DNA of 64,000 bases from Serendipita indica DSM 11827 (GCA_910890315.1 CAJVGD010000006.1:1054001-1118000), one strand, 5' to 3'. Counted from the stretch's first letter, positions 1-12,349 are shown. The notes: generated by a model not told the origin, from the sequence alone. A program made the numbers and translations.

Positions 1-211
1 CTGAGACGAACAACTGAGCGGTTCCTAGACTTCGTTGCTTCATATCCCAGGGCTTGTTGCCCCCGGAACTCCGCGAGACGGGGCTCAGAGGCACGATTGG
101 CGGCGTATTAATACTAGAGCGCGGGGTAGATAAAGCCGCTTCGTAAAACTTTGGACTAACTTTTTCATCACCCCGTATTTTATTTACTTGTCCGAGTATT
201 CCTGGCTGTCC

Positions 212-3200
212 ATGTTCCGACAACACCACCACCATCACATCTTGGTCCCCGCGTCCATCGCCCTGGATCCCTACAACCCGTTTAACAGCCCACACAGCGC
301 CAGCAGCGTTGACCCGGAAGTAATGTATTATCAGGACCATTCTCAGCACGTTGGTCTTCCATTTCCTCAGGCCCACCAGGCCCCGCTCGTCCTCGCAGAC
401 TATCAGCACAACCCGCTCGACGACACTCCATCGTCCATGGATGATCATGTCTCTCCAGCAATCCACAACGAGAATGGAAAACGTGTATCCTACTCCACTC
501 CTGCTGGCCCCAGTCGCAAGCGCGTTCGCAAAGAGTCCGATCTCGACGGCGACGGCTCTGCAGGTGCAAACAGTCCCCAGGACGTGTTCGATCCAAAAGA
601 GGGCAAGCCAAAGGCGACCAGAGGTGCACGGTACGCTCTTTCCCCACATCCTCTTAGCTGTGCCGCTGCGGTACCGCCGAGAATTCGCACCATGTCGCTC
701 ATACACCATTTTTCAGGGCATGCACAGTCTGTAGACGCCTCAAGATGAAATGTGTAACTCTACCAGAGCTCAAAGACGGGCCTTGCAAGCGCTGCCAAGC
801 AGGAGGTCACGAATGTATTTTTGAAGAATCTAACAGAGGCAAAAGATCATCCAAGTGAGTGACCAATCCTTACTCATCCATCTGTAATACGTTTCCACGA
901 CACGTCGTCATTTTTGCCGTAGCCGGTGAGAATAATCATGAGCTGACACCCTCGTGCCCAGGAAACACGAGCAGTTGACGAAATCGCTGCGGAAAATGGA
1001 ACGTACACTCGACACAGTACTGCGTTCGATATCAAACCCCGCTCTCACCAGTCTCGCTGGCGGTATGGTCTCTCAGTCGCCTTCACCACCACCAGATGGT
1101 GGTTCCAGTGCGCCAGATGTGGCGGCAAGTCCAGATAGACCAGATTTTCATCAGGATGGTGGCATGCAACCTATACCAAATCCAGCAACTTATGGCGCAG
1201 CGGTGGCACCTGTCGGTGGATCTCCTCGCCTCCATTCACTTCCAGATAATGTTTTGAACCCTCTCGGTCTGCTTGCCGAGGCGTCGTCGTCTCTACGGCG
1301 CGGAAAACCCGGCTCTGCAAACTCTCCCGCTTCTGCCGGCCCACAAAAGGGCCAAATGTCTGCCTCTGCGCTCGACAATCCAAAGGTTGGCGTTGCCAAC
1401 CTTGGTGTATATTTCAAACCTGGCCCAATGACGATTCTTCCCCTGCGTCAGCTAATTATCGAGCATCAGGTCCAGGTACGCAACCCAGTTTCAGAGTTTC
1501 ACAATACTCATGTTATTGTAGCCTGAAATGCTTTCCTTTGTTTCACCTGATGTTGTTGTTGAATTATTCAGAATGTAAGGCCTTCCTCTTACGTGTCGTT
1601 CCATCTCACGACTTTGCAGTTACTTTGAACATATGAATGTAGGTATCCATATGGTGTACCATGATGTCTGCTGATTATCGTTTAGCCTCACAATAGCTTG
1701 TTGGATGTCAATTTCCACACGCCAGCCCTCATCTGCGCACGATCTCCATTCTTATTGACAACAAGTACGCACACTCGCTTGGCTTTGAACGTACTCTAAT
1801 GTCGTCTAGTCTGTGCCATTAGTTCAAAGTTCTACACTGCCGATGAGGAACTGCACCCAAAATTAACCAAGCTGGTAAACAAGCTCGCCTGGTCCGTTCC
1901 GGAGCGTGGCTACAAGAGTGTCGAGATTGTTCAAGCATACCTCCTTCTCTCTCTCTGGGGTAGCCCCGTCGAGCGCTATGAGCACGATAGGACCTGGATG
2001 CTGCTCGGGATGGCTATCCGAATGGCGACCGACCTCAACCTGCACCGCAAGAATACCCGCATCAAGACGGATACCCCAGAGGGACGCGCTCGCGAAGTTG
2101 AGATCCGAAATAGGGAGCGTACCTGGCTCCTATGCTTTGTCCTCGATCGAAGTTTCAGTGCCCAGATGGGCAAACCTAATGTGATAAAAGAAGAGTGAGT
2201 CCTATCCTCGACCTCGTCACGCTCTGCTAACTTCTTTCAGCTATATTATTCGTGACGCCTCCCAATGGTGCCGTCAACCAGACGCACTTCCCCAAGACGT
2301 CGGCCTTGTCGCATACGTTGTACGTATCGTCCATACCTCTCAGGCTGGGAACTAAAGCGAAGTAGGAACTGCAACGTGTTGTATCTCGTGGTCTCGATCT
2401 GCTATATTCTGGGACGGCCACCCTCTCAGGCTTGCAGACGACGTGCGACTATCTGCAAATCATTCGTGCTATCGAATCCCAAATCGAGGCATTGCATAAT
2501 CAATGGTACCCATCAATTCAAAAGGCAGATACCCACACCGCGTACCGACTGGGTATCGCTAGATTTTATTGGCATTACGCAACCCTCGTGCTCAATTCTT
2601 TTGGACTTCAAAATGCCCTTGAGCGATCCTCGGTCGACATTGGTTATTTCTTTGGTCGATGCTACACCTCGGCCACTGCGTGCTGTTACATTATGAAGGA
2701 TGAGCTCGCACCCGCCGGTTTCTTGCGGTACTGTACCGACTCGCATTTTGTGCTCACATCCTACGCCGTTTTGAGCCTGTTGAAGGTATGTGTTCATCTT
2801 GTGCCCATGAAAGGTTTCTTACAACGGCACAGCTCGTTCGACCCGAATTTCGTAGCTATATGGATAACGAATCCAAGATTCTGACCCTCGTTGGAGAAAT
2901 GGCCGACACTCTTCAAACCGTTGCAGTCAACAAGTACCATACGCCTTATTTGTATAGCGTGTTTCTTCGCGCACTCCTTGCATCCAAAGTTGAAGGCAGT
3001 CAACCCAACTCTCCACGACCTATGGCAACACCGGGTCCCGTCATTTCCGCTAACGACCCCGCGATGCAGACCTCCGGAATGCATTTCGCTCCCGGCCCAG
3101 AGTCACCCACACGCAATGGGTTTTCCAATAGTGGCGATCTCTTTGGGCTCGACATGTATCGCTCACTTGGCGAAAACTATGGAGACACTTCCAATTTTGT

Positions 3201-3567
3201 CAATCCATTCGACATGTCGACTGCCCAACCCATGAACATGGACATTTCATCTGCGTATAACGCATCTGTTCCTGCACCTAGCGCGGATCCGTATGCACCA
3301 ATGTCGCTCGACTCATTGCTCAGCTCTGGATTCTGGGATTCGATGCTCGTTCCTGGTGAGCTACTTTCTCAAATCTTTCCCAAACTTTTGACTCAATTGT
3401 GTCTAGGTTTCTCGAATACCCTAGAAGGAATGAGTGGCGGGTTTATCTATGGGCCCGGAGGCAGTGGGTTTATCTCGCGGTGGCATTCGCCCGCCAGTTC
3501 TCGCCGTCAGACACCAAAGGCGGACAACCGGTCGTTGCCTGGAATGACACCGCTCGAGGTCAGCTAG
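212..3567 (+). CDS. Zn2Cys6 fungal transcription factor
   Basis: Binuclear zinc-cluster regulator, expected to bind DNA in the nucleus. The first ATG is at 212; codons upstream in the same frame lack an ATG. Exon 1 (212-630) encodes a His-rich, disordered leader ending in a basic stretch (RKRVRK). Exon 2 (717-854) encodes the cluster, with spacing C-X2-C-X6-C-X10-C-X2-C-X6-C starting ACTVCRRLKMKC. Exon 3 from 962 adds a short coiled-coil-like dimerisation segment (KHEQLTKSLRKMERTLDTVL) and a Ser/Pro-rich linker. Further exons from 1522 onward give the fungal-specific middle homology region, including ARSPFLLTT and RERTWLLCFVLDRSF. The C-terminus is Gly/Pro/Ser-rich and low in complexity. About eight or more introns of roughly 50-107 nt are needed. 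The fold is certain; the target genes and orthologue name cannot be read from sequence. No metabolic cluster lies beside it to suggest a pathway. Confidence 0.9.
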
Positions 3568-3751
3568 AGGGGGTTCTTTTATGCCTTTGGCCGGCCAAGG
3601 CTTTTCTGTCACTACTACCGATTCACAGACAATAATCTCTCCAAATGTGTACATATCGCTATCCTTTTATCACAATGACTCACAAATCACTCTCATGTGC
3701 ATAGAGTGTCCACAAGGTCTGTCAATTGGAGCGCCTACAGTCCAGACCAAT

Positions 3752-5875
3752 CTATAAAACGAGCAACGAAGAGAGCGTCGCCTGAGCCTGAACAACCTCC
3801 AACGCCTGTTGAACCTCCAAACGCCGTCTCGCAGCCGCGAGCCAATCCGCCAACAACTCTTTCGCCGGACCTTGAAGCTGGTTGAGCTCACGAGTGGCAC
3901 TGTCGAGATCCTTTTCGTTTAGGTAATACTCTGCCCGCGCCATCCTACTCAGGGCGTCGTCACCCTCGACTAATCCCGTCCGTCTAAAGCGGAAGCTCGA
4001 GATGAGACTCGAAGCGAGATGAATGAGGACGCCTCCGCCGTATTCGGGGACGAGGGATACCGAGTTGACGCGAGGGGCGACGCTGGTCGTGAACCAGGCG
4101 GTCAAATCTGCAAGGGGCTCTAGCCCGACATCTGGAGCATCCGATTTTTCCAAGGATTCAAGAGCAGCAACCATGGCATCGTCAGCGGTTCCAGCGGCAC
4201 TGGCAACGCTCTTGAGAACGTGCAACTCGTCACGGAATGGCTTGCGAGTAGGAGAGTCGACGGTAGCGTTGGTCAGAGCACGAAGGGCAGACCACACGGC
4301 ATGCAGCCGTAGATTCTCATCGAGATAGTTTGCATTGTCCAGTGTCAGGCGCTCCAACTTTTTCAAGCCGGTCGCCACTTCCTCGAGTTTGGCTAGTCGA
4401 CCCCCTCGCTCCTCCTCGACGTGAAGCTGGACGTCGCGAATCCATCTACGTTGCAGTTCAATGCCTTGGGCGATGACCTCTTCTTTGAGACTAACAAAGT
4501 TGAGCAACAAGTGATGAACAATAACAAGAGACATACCGGGCATTGATAAGCGCCTTCTGCGCCTCAAGCTCGCTATCAAGCTTCTCTTGGTACTTCTGGA
4601 GGAGCGAAAGACGTTCTTGCTCAAAGTACTTGCGCCATTCCTCGTCTTGTGAATCCAGTTTGTCCTGGGCGCTGAGTTCGGCCTCAAGAAGCTTGAGTGA
4701 GTACTCCTTTTTCTGCTTTTCTAGATGTGCTTCCAGCTGTTCCTTTGATTCCTTTTGAATCGTCTCGATTTTCTGGCCCAAATGAGCAATGTCGTCCTTG
4801 GCAACTTCAAGTATCTTGTTCACGCTCCTCTCTGCCTTTGGATTCTCCTCGAGGTATTTGGCAAGATTGTCAACCGTTCCTGCCAATTCGCTCAAGAGCG
4901 GCTCCGAAGCAGTAAATTCTGCAACAGATGGAGCGACGAGGATCAAGCCAGCAGTCGACTTTGGCACCTTTCTTGGAGGTTTGATTGCGTATCCTGGAGG
5001 TGGCTCAAAGCCGAGTGGGAGCGGCGGGCCTTCGTACCACTGCTTGCCCTTGGGCGGTTCCGGTGGGGGCTCCATCTCTACCTGAGGAGCGGCAGGGGGA
5101 TGCGGTTCTTCCTCCTTAGCGGCTGGCTTGGCCGGTTCAGGCGCCGGAGGAGGGAAGACGATTGGGTCTCCCTTGAGCACGCCCTTGACCTCTGCTACAA
5201 GGTCCTCTACACCGGGCGAGTAATGAGCAGGAGGAAGTGGTGCAGGCAGAGTTCGTGATATATGCGTCGGTGGCAATTCTCGTGGTTCTCCTTTTTCCGT
5301 ATGGGTACCTAGCTGCGCTGCGACATTCTTAATACGCTCCTTTTTCTCCTTGACACGCTCCTCGACCCTAGACTTGAATGCTTCGACCTTTTCATGTTTC
5401 TTTGGAGGCTCTGGACGAGGCTCTGAAGGTGACGAAGGGGTTGGACGCTGCCGTCGGGGCGAGACTGCTTGGGTTGGAGCCGCACGAGGCAGACCGCCTA
5501 CGAAGCCCTGTGACTCTGCAAAGTCGACAATCTCTTCCCCAAATGGTACATGCTCGGTGAACCAGTCGTGCGCTCGCTCGTCATTGACGGCTGCAGCCGT
5601 GCCCACAGCGTAGCCCATCAGGACCAACAGGGTGGAATAAACCAAAGTTGTTCGAATAAATCTACGCTTCTTCTTTGGTTTAACCTCTGGCGCAGCCGTC
5701 TTGGCGGCGTTCCAGCTCGTCGGACTGTTTGAAAGATACTTGCAGATGTTGTGAGCGGCCTCGCAGATATGCAACTGAGTCGACCTACTTTAACATGGGT
5801 CACTCGAATTCTTCCCGCATTTCTAACGGATATCCGGCACGCCTGCGCCACGAGTGGTCGACGCAGTCCGCTCAT
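3752..5875 (-). CDS. MIC60: MICOS complex subunit MIC60 (mitofilin)
   Basis: Inner mitochondrial membrane protein that forms crista junctions and contacts outer-membrane partners. Exon 1 starts at the ATG at 5875 and encodes an Arg-rich presequence (MSGLRRPLVAQACRISVRN). A 50-nt intron with a CTCAC branch site joins it to YLSNSPTSW. A single membrane segment (about residues 50-70, TTLVYSTLLVLMGYAVGTAA) follows a KPKKKRRF basic patch. Next comes a long Pro/Glu/Lys-rich linker in the intermembrane space, then a coiled coil (KKEYSLKLLEAELSAQDKL and onward). A last intron near 4491-4540 leads to the C-terminal mitofilin signature domain (LKEEVIAQGIELQRRW through the SRMARAEYYLNEKDL region). The predicted length of about 675 residues lies between yeast and human MIC60. 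The retained domain order makes the call secure. The gene runs convergently with the zinc-cluster factor, about 180 nt away. Confidence 0.95.
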
Positions 5876-6145
5876 GGTCGTAGTCGAAGTTGGAAATCAG
5901 ATGTCGAAATGCAAACTCACCACTCGGGTGTTGAAATAAAGCACCAATTCTTCTAAAAATGATATTGCCGATACCAAAGGACCGTCAAAGGGTACGAAAT
6001 TCCGTGCATTCGATAAAGTTACTCAAAAGGAGAAGAGAGATGCAAAATGCGTACTTGTTTCAAGACTACAGTTACTATTACTCGTAGAAGCAAAGTGGTG
6101 GAGTTTTAAATACTCGTCCAAAATAACAGGGTGTCGTAGCACAAC

Positions 6146-6177
6146 GTAGGGTCGTAGGGTCGTAAGGTCGTAAAGCG
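6146..6177. repeat. 8-bp direct repeat, about 3.5-4 copies
   Basis: The unit GTAGGGTC occurs twice in a row, followed by GTAAGGTC and a degraded GTAAAGCG. It lies in the gap between the MIC60 start (5875) and the stop of the downstream coiled-coil gene (6218). That gap of about 340 nt otherwise shows only A/T-rich promoter-like sequence. It may be a simple slippage repeat or a small cluster of protein-binding sites; nothing in the sequence decides which. Confidence 0.5.
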
Positions 6178-6217
6178 TGATAAAAAGCCGTCGGGTATCC
6201 TCCATGAATAAGATAGT

Positions 6218-9067
6218 CTATGAGGGAAACGCGATTCGACGCGTTGCAATCTCCGTCGCACCGCGTACGAGCTTTTCTACGACGAACCAGACCGCACCGA
6301 CCGCATCGACAGGAGGAGCTGCTGCAGTAGCACCGAAACCTTCACCGGCACCACCCGTGAGGGCATTGAAGCTCGACCACAGCGCTCGGTCGGCGTACGT
6401 CGGTGCACCAGGGGCAACAACACGGGTGATTTCCCCTCCAGATCCGACCCAGAGCAAAAATGCAGACCATGCACCAAAGGCGATGACCCACTTTCCTGTC
6501 GAGATGGCTCCGGTACCAGAGCTGGCTCCAACACCCTCTCGCTGCGCAGAGGCAGAGGTGCTCGCACCCTCGCCGCCTAGGATGTACGTGTTGTATATGT
6601 TGTAGAAGCGACGTTTGCCTCCTTCAACGTAGCGCCTTGCGCTTTCTTTCTTGATGGGAGAAAAGGTAAAGCCAGGTGTCCGCGAACCAGTGCCCTGCTT
6701 ATCGGATTGCTCAATGATCTCCTCAATGATGGGGCATTTGATTCCAAGCTCTCGCTTGAGCGCATGCCAATCATCAACCGCTTCCCTGGAGATGCCTCCG
6801 GGTAAAGGACCAAGGACCTTGACACCATGCCACTTGCGGAGGATCGACATGGTCTCCTCGCCAGATTGCTCGAGTTCAGACAGGTGGTACGACGGAGGGT
6901 CTTCAAGGGGCAGCTGTAACAGACGTGATCGAGGTGACGCAGCCTCAACCTTGACAACTGGTTTGACATCCTTTTCCTCGCCGCTCTTGAAGAGCTCCTC
7001 GTCATATTGGGTGCTGGCATCCACAAGGACACTCTCTTGAACACGTTTACCCTTGCCAACGATTTTCTTCTCGAGTCAGACGATGCGTTTTGCAATACAC
7101 GAGGCACTCACCCTTTTGCGAGTAATAATTGTCTGAAACACGTCTTCTTCTCCATCGGCGTTTTCAATCTTTTCCTCAACTGTCTCCTCCACAGTTGTGT
7201 CCGACTCTTCACCCTCGTCTGGAGTCTCCTCTGTTGGATTCAGACGTCTGAGAAGCTCTGAACCCAATGAGCGACTCATGGTTGGCATTGCGCTACCAGG
7301 TGCTGATGAACCGCCCTTTGTCGAATCATTGGCATGTGCAGTTCGAAGATCATCGAGGTCATAACGAAGGCGATCGATTGTCTCTTTGAGAACCATATTC
7401 TCCTGCTTTTGTTGCAAATACTCGGCATGAACCTCGTTGGCTTTGGCTAGCTCAATTTGGAGTTGCTTCACTTGTTCTTCAGCGATTTCATGCTCTGCTC
7501 GTGCCTAAAATCATGTAAATCGACTGTGATCAGCATAGGCATTCCGACAGACCTTTTCGCACTCGTGCTCAACCGTGTCTATCCTATGCTCGAGTTCACG
7601 AATCTCACCCTCTCGTGCGCGAACCGTGACTTTGTGCTTGTCCAACTCGGCTGTTTGTTCAGCGTGCTGCTTGGAAAGGGTTTGATGTTGGGAACGAGCG
7701 ACGTCTAGATTGCGCTGTAGTTTATTGAGCTCTGCTTCCAAACCGTTGATTTGGGAGACATAGTGGCGCTGCAAAAATGTGAATACGGAGGTGGTTTGTT
7801 CTGCTAGCTGAACTCGCCTCTTTGACGCGCCATTCCTTTTCGTCTTTTCTAAGGATAGAGATGGTCTCACGTGTGTTCTCCAGCTGCTTTTGTATGTCAT
7901 CAATATCCGCCTCTCTGGCCAGAAGCTGTTCCTGGAGATTGCGTTCCGTATCGGCTGCACGTCGAGTAATCTCCGCCAATGCCTTCTGAAGGGCCTCTCG
8001 CTGGTCTTCCGAGTCTCCTACCGACGACGTAAATGAGATGAGAGAGAGTCGTGGGTCGGGCACGAGATGAGCCTCGTCGTCTCCTTCCTGACCATCTCCC
8101 TCTTGATCATCATCGTCACCCATCCCTGGAATAGGGATAGAGTTCTTTCGCGGTGGCGAGTATTGAACCAGCATTGCGTCGGGAGACTCGGAACGATGCG
8201 AGGACGAGCCACCTTTGCCCAGAGACGAGTGCGAGCGACTATGAGGGCGACTGTAGCGATCCATGCCACTAGAGCCTTGGCGAGAGGGTGGACGGAACAT
8301 CATGCCACTTTGCTGGAAGCTCGAGCTAGGTGAGACTGGATTCGATGTTCGCCGTCGTCCACTGTTGTGGCCATATCCATACGATGACTAAAAAGTCATG
8401 AGTATTGCGTGCGATGTAAGGGTGTGGTAATGCTCACTTCATTATCACTTCCACCATAATTGCTACCGGCGTCGCTCCTTCGACGTCTAGATGCTGGGAC
8501 GGGGCGCTTGCCACCCCAACTAGACGGAGGTTCTACAGGTGCGGTCCTCTGCCTCGCGCGAGCATCGAAACCTGAAGGGACAGCACGTCGCCCAAAGTGT
8601 TGGGTTTCATCAGGGTCGTCGTAATGGTTGAGCTCAAGCGAGTCGCTGCTTGAGGACCGAGAACCTCCCGACTCATTCCTTCCATAGGTACGACCACGAT
8701 CCCCAAGAATATAGGCCTCGTTGGTAGGAGATGCCTTTCGAGGGACGCTCGGCAAGCGGTTCTCGGGTGGCATGTTTGCTGTAAGTTGGGCGACAAACTC
8801 GAGCAAGTTAGAAGGACTAAGTTCGAGTTCGGGATGTGTGGTCTTGATAGCCTCGAGAGACTCCTCGTCCTGCTTGTTGAACGGGGGCATGTTCGCCTGC
8901 TCGAATAAGATCTTGAGAACCTCCCGAACGCCAGCGACGGGAAGTACAAGTTGCCCATCTGGTCTTTTCTTGACCGTGGGCTGGCTTTTGAATATCTCCT
9001 CGAGCTGCTCGATCAACCCCGCGAGCGACTCGCGGTTTCTGCCATAGTGTTGGTCAGACTGCGGCAT
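6218..9067 (-). CDS. Coiled-coil protein with EF-hand-like N-terminus and C-terminal membrane segment
   Basis: I do not recognise this as a named fungal protein. It begins MPQSDQHYGRNRESLAGLIE at 9067. The first 90 residues form a helical domain with EF-hand-like rhythm (RPDGQLVLPVAGVREVLKIL), but without clean calcium-loop acids. A long Ser/Arg-rich disordered region follows, with a PPSRQGSSGMDRYSRPHSRS stretch. Several hundred residues of heptad coiled coil come next (GLEAELNKLQRNLDVARSQH; QQKQENMVLKETIDRLRYDL). An acidic linker leads to a conserved-looking helical patch (ILRKWHGVKVLGPLPGGISR). Near the C-terminus is a hydrophobic segment (KWVIAFGAWSAFLLWVGSG) followed by about 70 mostly small and hydrophobic residues. 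This architecture fits a membrane-anchored motor or cytoskeleton adaptor, possibly of KASH type, but that is inference. At least five short introns are needed (one at about 8392-8437). Confidence 0.75.
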
Positions 9068-9426
9068 ATGGTTAGCTTCCTGGTTCCAACAAACGTTATA
9101 ATTCTTTTAAACACACCATAATTACGAGTTTTGGCGAGACGGGACAGCGTCGAGGGAAGAGTGAGCGACACGACAGCCAACTGGCTCTTGCAACCCAAGT
9201 TGTGGTAACGTTTGCGCGGCAAGGCTACTGAAAACGCGTAGAATGTCGTCTGCGAGTGAGATTCAAGTTGTGGTCGAATGCACTGATAGCCACTGGAAAA
9301 CGTGGAGACGGTTCAACCTGCGCTACTCCGCGTTGCTGCATGAGCTTGCGCTATTTTATTCTCCAAAATTCATTAACAAATCTAAGGATACACAGAATAC
9401 TATTCAGACCACAGATTGCGCGGAAA
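9068..9426. other. Divergent intergenic promoter region
   Basis: About 360 nt separate the start of the minus-strand coiled-coil gene from the start of the plus-strand PLP-homeostasis gene, so promoters of both must lie here. I see A/T-rich patches on the right half (around 9350-9410) but no clear TATA box, repeat or RNA gene. A plus-strand reading frame across it has no conserved features. Confidence 0.5.
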
Positions 9427-10337
9427 ATGGCGTCCATCGCATGCGAACCGCAGAGAGCCACCGAGCTTGCGGAATCTCTGGCAGAGGTCAGACAACTCGT
9501 CAAAAATGCGAGCGAACGTCGCTCAGAGCAACAATCTTTTCCTACTCTGGTCGCAGTTTCAAAGATAAAGCCAGCCTCGGATGTCATGGGCTGCTACGAT
9601 GCTGGCCATAGGGATTTTGGCGAAAACTATGTCAATGAACTCGTAGAAAAGGCTGAAATTGTGTGTTTGCTCGTAATACCAGGCCGTCATACTGATCATT
9701 GCTTTGCAGCTTCCTAGAGACATTCGTTGGCATTTCATTGGCACACTCCAATCCAACAAGGCCAAACTCCTTGCTCGTACGACCTTAAATCGTAATATAG
9801 GACGCATTACTGACTGCTGTAGATGTCCCAAACCTCTACGTCGTTCAAACGCTCACATCTGCAAAGGCGGCCACAGCGTTGGATCGTAATCTACCAGAGA
9901 CCAGAGAAACACCACTCAATGTCATGCTACAAGTCAATACGTCGGGTGAGCAATCCAAGTCGGGACTTGCTCCGCTCGACGTCGACGAAGGCGGCGAACA
10001 CGAGCCATCTGCATCTCTTGAGGTAGTCGATCTTGCATCCCATATTCTCTCATCATGCAAGCGGCTACATCTCCTGGGAGTTATGACGATTGGCTCTTTC
10101 GAGGCCTCGATGGACGACTCGCACCCGAACCCAGATTTCGAAACCCTGAGGAAGACGCGAGACGTACTCACAGAGAAGCTCAAGGAAAAGTATCCCGAGG
10201 CACAATGGGGCCAAGATGGAAGGCTGTTATTGAGTATGGGCATGTCGTCGGACTTTCAGGCTGCCATTTTGGCGGGGAGTGATATTGTACGCGTCGGGAC
10301 GAGTATATTTGGGCAGAGACCAAAGAAAGAAGTGTAA
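9427..10337 (+). CDS. Pyridoxal-5'-phosphate homeostasis protein (YggS/PLPBP family)
   Basis: Single-domain PLP-binding protein of the alanine-racemase-like fold; relatives (yeast YBL036C, human PLPBP, bacterial YggS) buffer free PLP and have no established catalytic reaction. The PLP-binding lysine sits in LVAVSKIKP. Other family hallmarks are present: [64 protein letters not shown] and the C-terminal [13 protein letters not shown] that cradles the phosphate. The ATG at 9427 gives an N-terminus of normal length ([10 protein letters not shown]). Two short introns lie near 9661-9710 and 9778-9822. About 265 residues, close to the family norm. SEM1 begins 60 nt downstream on the same strand. 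Likely cytosolic, since no targeting peptide is obvious. Confidence 0.95.
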
Positions 10338-10397
10338 TATATCTGTCCATAGACGACTGGTCAAATGTGGAGCACCTCGTTGACCACCACGAGCACT

Positions 10398-10848
10398 ATG
10401 GCAGATTCATCGGCTGCTGCAAACAAGGAAGTAAAGATGGATGCAGACAAGGAAAAGAAGTCGGAAGAGCCCCAGCAGCCTCAACTGGGCGTTCTCGAAG
10501 AGGACGATGAATTCGAAGAGTTTGCCGTCCAAGGTGAGCCACCGAACGCGCGTCGTCGTGCAAAACGCGTGTGCTTGGGAATATCTGGCTGAAGAGAGCT
10601 ATGCTACAGAGTGGAAAGACGAAGAAACCGATGTCGCAAAGTATCTGGAACAATCGGGTGCAGCAGGCGGTGGAGGAGCCTCGTCACATTTGTGGGAGGA
10701 TACATGGGACGACGATGATGTTGAAGAGGATTTCAGTGTACAGCTAAGGTATATCCAGTATTGGTCTTGTCACGCTCAAATCTGACGAGCCCATAGAGAA
10801 GAGTTGGCAAAGGCGACAAAGTCCGGCGATACTGAGATGCAGACATAG
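10398..10848 (+). CDS. SEM1: 26S proteasome subunit SEM1/DSS1
   Basis: Small, very acidic, intrinsically disordered protein that binds the proteasome lid and also serves TREX-2 mRNA export and recombination complexes. Three exons fit exactly: 10398-10533, 10610-10748 and 10797-10848, giving 108 residues with no frame loss. Two acidic/aromatic blocks are present as in all DSS1 proteins: EEDDEFEEFAVQEW at the end of exon 1, and HLWEDTWDDDDVEEDFSVQL in exon 2, followed by the helical EELAKA tail. An in-frame upstream ATG at 10365 would add 11 residues (MWSTSLTTTST), but the second ATG gives the family-like start. It is somewhat longer than yeast Sem1 (89) because of an N-terminal Lys/Glu stretch and a Gly/Ala linker. 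Confidence 0.95.
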
Positions 10849-10940
10849 TTCCTCAATTAATATGAACTAATATCCTGCATAGAACCATACTGCATACACG
10901 AAAGCGGCCGGATCCACGCGGTGTTTTGAGAGCCTCTTCC

Positions 10941-12262
10941 TCAGCCATTGGCACTAATCCAGGACGTTCCATACCCTGCCCAGACAGCGCCCACTCCTTG
11001 CCAACACGTACAACTGGCATCTTCTGTCTTGCCGCATTGGTCCTCGGTCATGCATGGTGACTTGAGCAGTGTCGGTGTGAGCGTATCCTCTGTATGACCG
11101 AGACCGAGATTGCCATGTTCGTTCCAACCCCAGCCCCAGAGCTCAGTTATGCCACTTGGACAGCAGAAATCAGCTAAAGGCGTCAATACGGTTCACCTAC
11201 TTACCTAGTCTCTCGCTGTGCACGAACCAGGACATGCTCACTTCCACATACTAGTTGCCTGATCTCGAGAAAGGGTGGAAGATAGACGTGACCTGCGGTC
11301 TCTTTATCTTCTCCACGCCCTGCTTGACCGTGTGCACTCTTGCCGTACGACGTGATGATAACCTCGCTCGCAGATACCCCACGCTGTACAAACGTGTTGT
11401 TCCATGTGCAGCCGATGCGTATTATCGACGAAAAGTCCATGGTGCCGGGCAGCTGCGACTTGCCGTCCGAACCGAGCTGAAGCAGTTCACCGTCACTCGT
11501 CAAAACAATCGCATGCTGGGATCCGACGGAGATATCGACCACCGACGTTGGGCGTGTCCAGGTCGTGATGCGCAGAGGGAGCGCAACCTGGCGCGGTCCA
11601 CGACGCGAAGAGGTATTGTGGTTGTGTATCTCGAGCTGTCCATGTCGTGCAGCGCCCCATCCAACGAGCATTTGCATGAGTCCGACGGGCGTATCGTATT
11701 CGAGCACGGCAAATGCGTTTCGCGGGCCGGTGGCGAGATGCACCACGCGTAGTGTAGGCACTTTGTGAGAAAAGAGGTGGCTGAGAGCCACGATGCCGAC
11801 GTGATGGGACAACGACGACGAAGAGTGCGTCACGTCGCCCGTTCCATGGAGCCCAAAGTCGTTTGAGCCAAAGACGAGGATCTGATCGACTTTGGATCCC
11901 CTTTGTACGACGAAAGACGTCTCCCAAGCAGCCTGGATTGAGATGATGTCGTCTATCAAATTTGTCTCTCCGAGCTGGATGGGCCTAAAGACAGTAGAAG
12001 ACGATAACCCTGGTCCAAGTTGGCCCATTGAACCATCTCCAACTCCCCAGAGAGCTGGTTTTGACCCATTTTTCGCGACGAGAACGAGCGAATGGTTTGC
12101 TCCACACGCCACTTTGCTAACCATTGCCCCCGGCACCGTCTCCTGCTCCTTTTCATCAACGCTGAACCGTGCGAGACGAAAGGAATGGCTGTCTTCGTCG
12201 TCTCCCGACGCTAGTTGACCCCGAGCATTCGAGCCAGCTGCCCAGAGTTTGCACGTCGACAT
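10941..12262 (-). CDS. KTI13: RCC1-repeat protein, ATS1/KTI13-like
   Basis: Beta-propeller protein of RCC1 repeats. The repeats read LWAAGSNARGQLASGDD, ALWGVGDGSMGQLG, ILVFGSNDFGLHGTGD, MLVGWGAARHGQLE and ELWGWGWNEHGNLGLGH, with intervening VACGANHSLVL, SVGSQHAIVLTSDGELLQLG and VCGSEHVLV blades. In yeast, Kti13 (Ats1) pairs with Kti11 and supports Elongator-dependent wobble uridine modification and diphthamide synthesis. Short RCC1 proteins that start directly with the first blade are usually of this kind. The chosen ATG (12262, MSTCKLWAAG) gives that compact start; an in-frame ATG at 12331 would add 23 residues. One intron near 11150-11205 joins QRET to SGITELWGWG. RCC1 folds are widespread, so the exact orthology is likely rather than proven; ELP1 nearby on the same strand supports it weakly. 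Confidence 0.75.
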
Positions 12263-12349
12263 CGTGGCGGTCGAAAAGGCTCTGAAGCCACAAACAATAA
12301 TCCACGGAACACTCATATATTTCAAAATCAAAGAAGAGTAAACGGCGCT

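Noticed and set aside
1-211. Possible 5' exon of the zinc-cluster gene or a separate gene at the left edge
   Set aside because: No ATG-led frame with protein-like content. The stretch reads as promoter and leader sequence.
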